Below are positions 60,302-64,000 of a DNA stretch of 64,000 nucleotides, piece by piece; the first letter of the stretch is position 1, and each line of letters starts with the position of its first letter. The translations under genes and the position numbers were made by a program. The notes below the pieces were generated by a model, which saw only the letters and a list, made by a program, of their open reading frames with translations, did no database searches and was not told the DNA's origin. This DNA comes from Paenibacillus swuensis. GTDB lineage: Bacteria > Bacillota > Bacilli > Paenibacillales > DY6. The DNA lies in assembly GCF_001644605.1 (NCBI RefSeq), contig NZ_CP011388.1:4135501-4199500 (forward strand), given 5' to 3'.

Positions 60302-60330
60302 ATTATACCGTTTTTCGTGTGGGATGGGAA
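60302..60330 (-). promoter_or_regulatory. Promoter of the rib operon
   Basis: TTCCCA (60325-60330), 17 bases, TATAAT (60302-60307), 30 bases upstream of the aptamer. Confidence 0.6.
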
Positions 60331-60350
60331 GCCGCAACTTCGGAACACAT

Positions 60351-60390
60351 AAGAAAAAGCCCGGATCCAGCGAATGCTGTCCCGGGACTT
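60351..60390 (-). terminator. Terminator of ppiB
   Basis: AGTCCCGGGA/TCCGGGCT stem with a loop of about 14 bases, then TTTTTCTT. Confidence 0.75.
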
Positions 60391-60412
60391 TCAACAATCA
60401 CATGAGCTTGTC

Positions 60413-60856
60413 TTACTCTTCTTCGTTCCAAACTTTAACTTCTTCCATGATGTCGCCTTGTTTAGCCGCATCAATAAGCTCCATGCCGCTGATTACTTTA
60501 CCGAAAACGGTGTGGTTCCCGTCCAAGTGAGGTTGAGGCTCGTAGCAGATAAAGAACTGGCTTCCGCCTGTATCGCGTCCCGCATGCGCCATGGAGAGCG
60601 TACCGCGCTCATGCTTGCTAGTGTTTGTTTTCACTTCACATTTGATCGTGTATCCGGGGCCGCCGGCGCCTGTACCGTTCGGGCAACCGCCCTGAGCTAC
60701 GAATCCTTTGATCACACGGTGAAAAGTTAGACCGTTGTAAAAACCGCTGTTGGCAAGCGTTTCGAAGTTATTCACCGTGTTTGGCGCTTCTTCCGGATAA
60801 AACTCGATAACGACTTCGCCGCCGTTTTTTAATTTAATGGATCCTTTTTTCTTCAT
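60413..60856 (-). CDS. ppiB: Peptidyl-prolyl cis-trans isomerase, cyclophilin type
   Basis: 147 residues, cytoplasmic (no signal peptide). The cyclophilin core has [19 protein letters not shown] with the catalytic arginine, [20 protein letters not shown] and [19 protein letters not shown]. The ATG at 60856 is used; an ATG six codons upstream is itself part of the GGAGG site. Helps protein folding by isomerising proline bonds. Confidence 0.96.
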   Translation of the reverse strand: MKKKGSIKLKNGGEVVIEFYPEEAPNTVNNFETLANSGFYNGLTFHRVIKGFVAQGGCPNGTGAGGPGYTIKCEVKTNTSKHERGTLSMAHAGRDTGGSQFFICYEPQPHLDGNHTVFGKVISGMELIDAAKQGDIMEEVKVWNEEE

Positions 60857-60941
60857 AAGTATATGTACCTCCATAGTTTGAAATCGCTGCGGATTTCCGA
60901 TTGAACTGCCAAACCTATCATACTATATAAACCTTGGCGGC

Positions 60942-61853
60942 TCAAATCCGCATTCGTTTTATGACACTGACCAGATACTGATCCAGCCTCTCCGCCATGA
61001 GTTGATTGCTGAGTCCCGTCAATCCCAAGTCCGTCCAACCCTTATAAACCTGCGGAGGTCCCTCTACCCCATCACCCAATGAGACCAGATCCCAATAAGG
61101 GTGATAGGGGTCATCCTTTCCCATGAATTCCCTGTAATAGTGTAGAAATCGATCCGCCTCTTTCACGCCGTATAACAATGCCAGATTAATGCGGCAATGC
61201 CCGGTGTCGGCAGCCAGAGGTCCGTTGCAGGCATTGACCCAATCAACTACCCCTGTGACTTGTCCATTGTGCCATAGCACATTGTTCGGGTGATAATCCC
61301 TATGAATAAATCCTGTTCGGGTAGGCGGTGGAGGCAACTGAATCCTCGCTAGAGCCTGAGTCCATATATCCGGTACGGAGGACCAGCTCCAGTCGGGTTC
61401 AATCCCAGTCCCCTTCCGATAGCGATAGTAGGTCCAATCCGTCGTAACCTCCGTGCTGCTGTGCAGCTTCGCTAACGTGTCAGCCAGTCCCTGCAACCAA
61501 GATTCCATATTCTGCGGATGTAGCTCAACCTTACCTGAAAGATGCGTCATAGCCACTGTCGGCAAGCCGCATGCGGTGCCGTCTCCGTCATATGCAATGA
61601 TTGCGGGTGCCGTAATCTTGCTTCTGGCGGCACTTCTAAGGCTGTCTGCTTCATGTCTCGCCAGTTCCGGCTCCTCTTCCAACCAAGCCTTATTCGTAAA
61701 CTGACGGATAACGATCGGTGCTCCTTCAGACAAGTCCAATTGATACATCGCTGTAGATATACCGCCAAGCAACGGGGTAACCTGAACTATAGATCGTTGT
61801 AAGCCAGTTGAATTTGAAAGCCATGTTTCTACTTTTGTTACGTCCAGAGTCAA
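60942..61853 (-). CDS. Aminoglycoside-phosphotransferase-fold kinase, substrate unknown
   Basis: 303 residues. The APH kinase core is clear: FIHRDYHPNNVLW near residue 190 (catalytic HxDxxxxN) and VVDWVNACNGPLAADTGHC (metal-binding D). A lysine is not obvious in the ATP site; VIRQFTN has arginine there. Family members phosphorylate small molecules such as antibiotics, homoserine or choline. An ATG at 61862 abuts GAGGAG; a TTG three codons later (61853) has better spacing, so I use it. Confidence 0.85.
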   Translation of the reverse strand: MTLDVTKVETWLSNSTGLQRSIVQVTPLLGGISTAMYQLDLSEGAPIVIRQFTNKAWLEEEPELARHEADSLRSAARSKITAPAIIAYDGDGTACGLPTVAMTHLSGKVELHPQNMESWLQGLADTLAKLHSSTEVTTDWTYYRYRKGTGIEPDWSWSSVPDIWTQALARIQLPPPPTRTGFIHRDYHPNNVLWHNGQVTGVVDWVNACNGPLAADTGHCRINLALLYGVKEADRFLHYYREFMGKDDPYHPYWDLVSLGDGVEGPPQVYKGWTDLGLTGLSNQLMAERLDQYLVSVIKRMRI

Positions 61854-61892
61854 CTTCCTCATCTCCTCAGCCTTTAGTTATCGTGGCGATGA

Positions 61893-61928
61893 TGAATAAA
61901 GAACGGCTAAGCCTCAGCTTAGCCGTTC
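61893..61928 (-). terminator. Terminator of lysA
   Basis: 12-bp stem GAACGGCTAAGC/GCTTAGCCGTTC with a 4-base loop, then TTTATTC. Confidence 0.85.
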
Positions 61929-61947
61929 CTAATCACATATTATAAAA

Positions 61948-63279
61948 TTATAATGTAACAGCTTGTTTCTTCATCCGTTCGGGAATAACGTCCAGTCCTA
62001 CGATGTTGTCCAGAGACTCCCGTTTCACGACTACATCCGACGCTCCGTCCTTAACAAACACGACCGCCGGCTTACGGATCCGGTTGTAGTTGCTCGCCAT
62101 CGCGTAGTTATATGCCCCTGTGCAAGAAACAGCGAGCAAATCGCCGGTCTTCGCCTCAGGCAACTCCAAATCAATAATAAGTTTATCTCCGCTCTCACAG
62201 CATTTGCCCGCTACAGTTACCGTTTCCGTAGCTTTCTCGTTAGCGCGGTTCGCCAACATCGCTTCGTACTTGGATTCGTATAGAGCGAATCTCGGGTTGT
62301 CGGTCATGCCGCCGTCCACCGCGATATATTTACGCACACCCGGGATGTGCTTGGATGTGCCAACCGTGTAAAGCGTCGTACCTGCTTCACCTACAATGCT
62401 GCGGCCCGGCTCTACCCAAATTTCAGGAATCGGATAGCTTGCTTCTCCGAAGTACGATTTGATGCCGTCTGTAATCGCCTTAACATACTGAGCGACTAAC
62501 AGAGGTGTATCACCCTCCGTGTAACGAATACCGAAGCCGCCCCCGAGGTTGATTACTTTGAAAGTGACATTCAGCTCTTGACGAATCTGTACAGCGAATG
62601 CGGACACTTTCTCTACCGCCATTGTGAAGCCTTCCACTTCGAAGATCTGTGAACCGATATGAGAGTGAACGCCCAGCAGCTCAATGTGGCTTAGGGAAGA
62701 AGCTTGTTGAATAGCTGTGTAAGCCGATCCGTTCCCCAAGTCGAAACCGAATTTCGAATCTGTCTGACCGGTGGAGATATACTCATGCGTATGCGCCTCA
62801 ACGCCGGGGGTAATCCGAAGAAGAACTTTCACCGTTTCCCCCTTGTCAGCGGCAATGGCATTCAGCATATGTAGTTCAATCAGATTATCAACTACAAAAC
62901 AACCGATCTTCGCGTCAATCGCCATCTCCATTTCCTCAGGCGTCTTGTTGTTGCCGTGAAAATGGATTCGGGCCGCGGGAAATCCGGCTTGTAAAGCCGT
63001 AAACAGTTCACCGTCGGAAACGACGTCGAGCGACATGTCTTCCTCTTCCGCAATCCGGCACATGGCCATCACGCAGAACGCTTTGCTCGCATAGGCGACC
63101 TGGAATTGCAATCCCGAGGCACGGAACGCTTCCACATACTCGCGGCATCTTTGGCGTACCAACTGCTCATCTACAATATAAAGAGGTGTACCGTGTGTTT
63201 CAGCAAGCTGCTGAACATCGCAGCCGCCGATTTCAAGGTGTCCTTTGTCGTTAATAGTGCTGGTTCCGTGTAAAAACAT
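61948..63279 (-). CDS. lysA: Diaminopimelate decarboxylase
   Basis: 443 residues from an ATG at 63279 (TAGGAGT upstream); the open frame continues to 63432 without a start signal. PLP lysine in VAYASKAFCVMAM near residue 60, phosphate-binding GGGFGIRYTEGD, EPGRSIVGEAG, the active-site CCESGD near residue 350 and CTGAYNYAMASNYNR. Last step of lysine synthesis. In B. subtilis the spoVA operon lies upstream with spoVAC-AF in between; here spoVAB is next. Confidence 0.96.
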   Translation of the reverse strand: MFLHGTSTINDKGHLEIGGCDVQQLAETHGTPLYIVDEQLVRQRCREYVEAFRASGLQFQVAYASKAFCVMAMCRIAEEEDMSLDVVSDGELFTALQAGFPAARIHFHGNNKTPEEMEMAIDAKIGCFVVDNLIELHMLNAIAADKGETVKVLLRITPGVEAHTHEYISTGQTDSKFGFDLGNGSAYTAIQQASSLSHIELLGVHSHIGSQIFEVEGFTMAVEKVSAFAVQIRQELNVTFKVINLGGGFGIRYTEGDTPLLVAQYVKAITDGIKSYFGEASYPIPEIWVEPGRSIVGEAGTTLYTVGTSKHIPGVRKYIAVDGGMTDNPRFALYESKYEAMLANRANEKATETVTVAGKCCESGDKLIIDLELPEAKTGDLLAVSCTGAYNYAMASNYNRIRKPAVVFVKDGASDVVVKRESLDNIVGLDVIPERMKKQAVTL

Positions 63280-63428
63280 AAGTCCCACTCCTATTCGAAA
63301 TTCAATATATGATCCGTTTGCATTATTTTCTACCTTACATTGTTCAGTATAGGGATGAATACTTAAGATTGGTATGGATTTAATCACATATCTTTTGCAC
63401 TCTTTGTATAGCCGAACAACCAGCTTTG

Positions 63429-63860
63429 TCATTGGTGATAGATGAGCCAGTCAAACAGCGAGCCGAAGATTTTGCCGAAAACCATCGCCATCAACAACCA
63501 GACCATATAGTGCATCATTCGAAGCCTTTTCGCCAAAATCGGCAACACATTCAGCACTTCCGTCAATGCCGCCGCCAAGAGCCCGACAAATACCCCTGTA
63601 AACAATCCGACGACCGTTAACAGCAAAGGCGAGGCTCCCAGTTTCCAGTCAAAAAAATCCGCAAAACTCCACAACACCGACCCGCTGATAACGGCCGCTT
63701 CCATCCATTGCGATTGATGATAGGAACGGGTAAGCTGCGCCAGCCGTGGAATAATATCGAGCACGATAAGAAAGGCTACTGTGCCGCTTCCCACCGCGAT
63801 TCCCCCCGCCAATCCCAGGAGGATGACAAACAGGGACCTTCCCAGTTCAACCAACGTCAT
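63429..63860 (-). CDS. spoVAB: Stage V sporulation protein AB
   Basis: 143 residues with four hydrophobic segments, [21 protein letters not shown] first, then [18 protein letters not shown] near residue 58, and [20 protein letters not shown]. These are the family features of SpoVAB, part of the inner-membrane channel group that takes up dipicolinic acid. The ATG overlaps the spoVAA stop (ATGA). The next downstream gene is lysA, so spoVAC, AD and AE are not in this operon. Confidence 0.92.
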   Translation of the reverse strand: MTLVELGRSLFVILLGLAGGIAVGSGTVAFLIVLDIIPRLAQLTRSYHQSQWMEAAVISGSVLWSFADFFDWKLGASPLLLTVVGLFTGVFVGLLAAALTEVLNVLPILAKRLRMMHYMVWLLMAMVFGKIFGSLFDWLIYHQ

Positions 63861-64000
63861 GGCGAATCCTCCGGCGGATTCATCTTCCGGTATTCCTCGG
63901 TTACCACGAATTGGTGAATACTTTCTTGATAAGAGAACATCTCCACTTCCAACGGATTGGGTTCTTCATTGAGCTTTCTTTTGAACAGATGGTTAAAGAA
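63857..64000 (-). CDS. spoVAA: Stage V sporulation protein AA, C-terminal end (partial)
   Basis: Only the last 47 residues are in the window. The sequence [20 protein letters not shown] is typical of the SpoVAA C-terminus, and the overlap with spoVAB (ATGA) supports it. The rest of the gene lies beyond base 64000. Confidence 0.85.
   Translation of the reverse strand, partial: FFNHLFKRKLNEEPNPLEVEMFSYQESIHQFVVTEEYRKMNPPEDSP

Noticed and set aside
63280-63428. Lysine riboswitch or specific promoter before lysA
   Set aside because: No L-box strands are visible; only AT-rich sequence with weak -10-like boxes.
1-64000. Mobile elements, prophage, CRISPR arrays, tRNA or rRNA genes
   Set aside because: No transposase, integrase, phage gene, direct-repeat array or tRNA/rRNA pattern was seen anywhere; synteny with Bacillales core regions is nearly continuous.

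Overview
The window reads as a chromosomal core segment of a spore-forming Bacillales bacterium, most likely a member of the Paenibacillaceae. The evidence is the long run of Bacillus subtilis-type synteny, many sporulation genes (spoIVA, spoVIF, ypeB, prsW, dacB-spmA-spmB, ytfJ, spoVAA-spoVAB), AGGAGG ribosome binding sites, frequent TTG starts, and a futalosine-type menaquinone gene set (mqnA, ubiX, ubiA) where B. subtilis has none. Almost everything is on the minus strand, so operons read from high to low coordinates. I see no tRNA, rRNA, CRISPR array, prophage or insertion sequence.

1-16 kb is an aromatic and quinone supercluster. mtrB (the TRAP regulator), an unknown secreted or membrane protein, hepS, menG, a UbiA prenyltransferase, a UbiX flavin prenyltransferase, mqnA, hepT, ndk, cheR and a tiny gene with a forespore-type promoter lead into aroC-aroB-aroH and then trpE-trpD-trpC-trpF-trpB. 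Chorismate is made by aroC; trpE and mqnA both consume it. The trpE leader has its own promoter, exactly eleven UAG/GAG triplets of TRAP type, and a strong attenuator terminator. It also carries a 58-codon leader ORF that crosses the terminator.

16-34 kb follows the B. subtilis hbs-spoIVA-yphF-gpsA-der-yphA-rpsA-cmk-ypfA-ypeB-prsW order. The additions are two unlike 2Fe-2S ferredoxins around a nucleotidyltransferase-fold protein, spoVIF and plsY. ypeB has a sigma-G-like promoter, but its usual partner sleB is not beside it. mecA and small spore-type or envelope genes follow.

34-54 kb holds a lipoprotein deacetylase, a CPBP protease pair, a rhodanese, and serA behind a T-box riboswitch with a probable Ser(AGC) specifier. 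Next come a ytrA-B-C/D-E-F-like ABC transporter operon with a matching YtrA-type operator, then resA-resB-resC-resD-resE (cytochrome c maturation and redox control), rluB, and the sporulation genes dacB-spmA-spmB and ytfJ. A probable exosporium protein gene lies on the plus strand.

54-64 kb contains scpA-scpB, the FMN-riboswitch-controlled ribD-ribE-ribBA-ribH operon, ppiB, an APH-fold kinase, lysA, spoVAB and the 3-prime end of spoVAA.

My best candidates for something little described are: the trp leader architecture; the 54-codon forespore-type gene behind cheR; the ferredoxin/nucleotidyltransferase/ferredoxin insertion; and the gpsA gene that lacks the first glycine of its nucleotide-binding loop. 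I do not see an obvious new multi-gene defence or mobile system.
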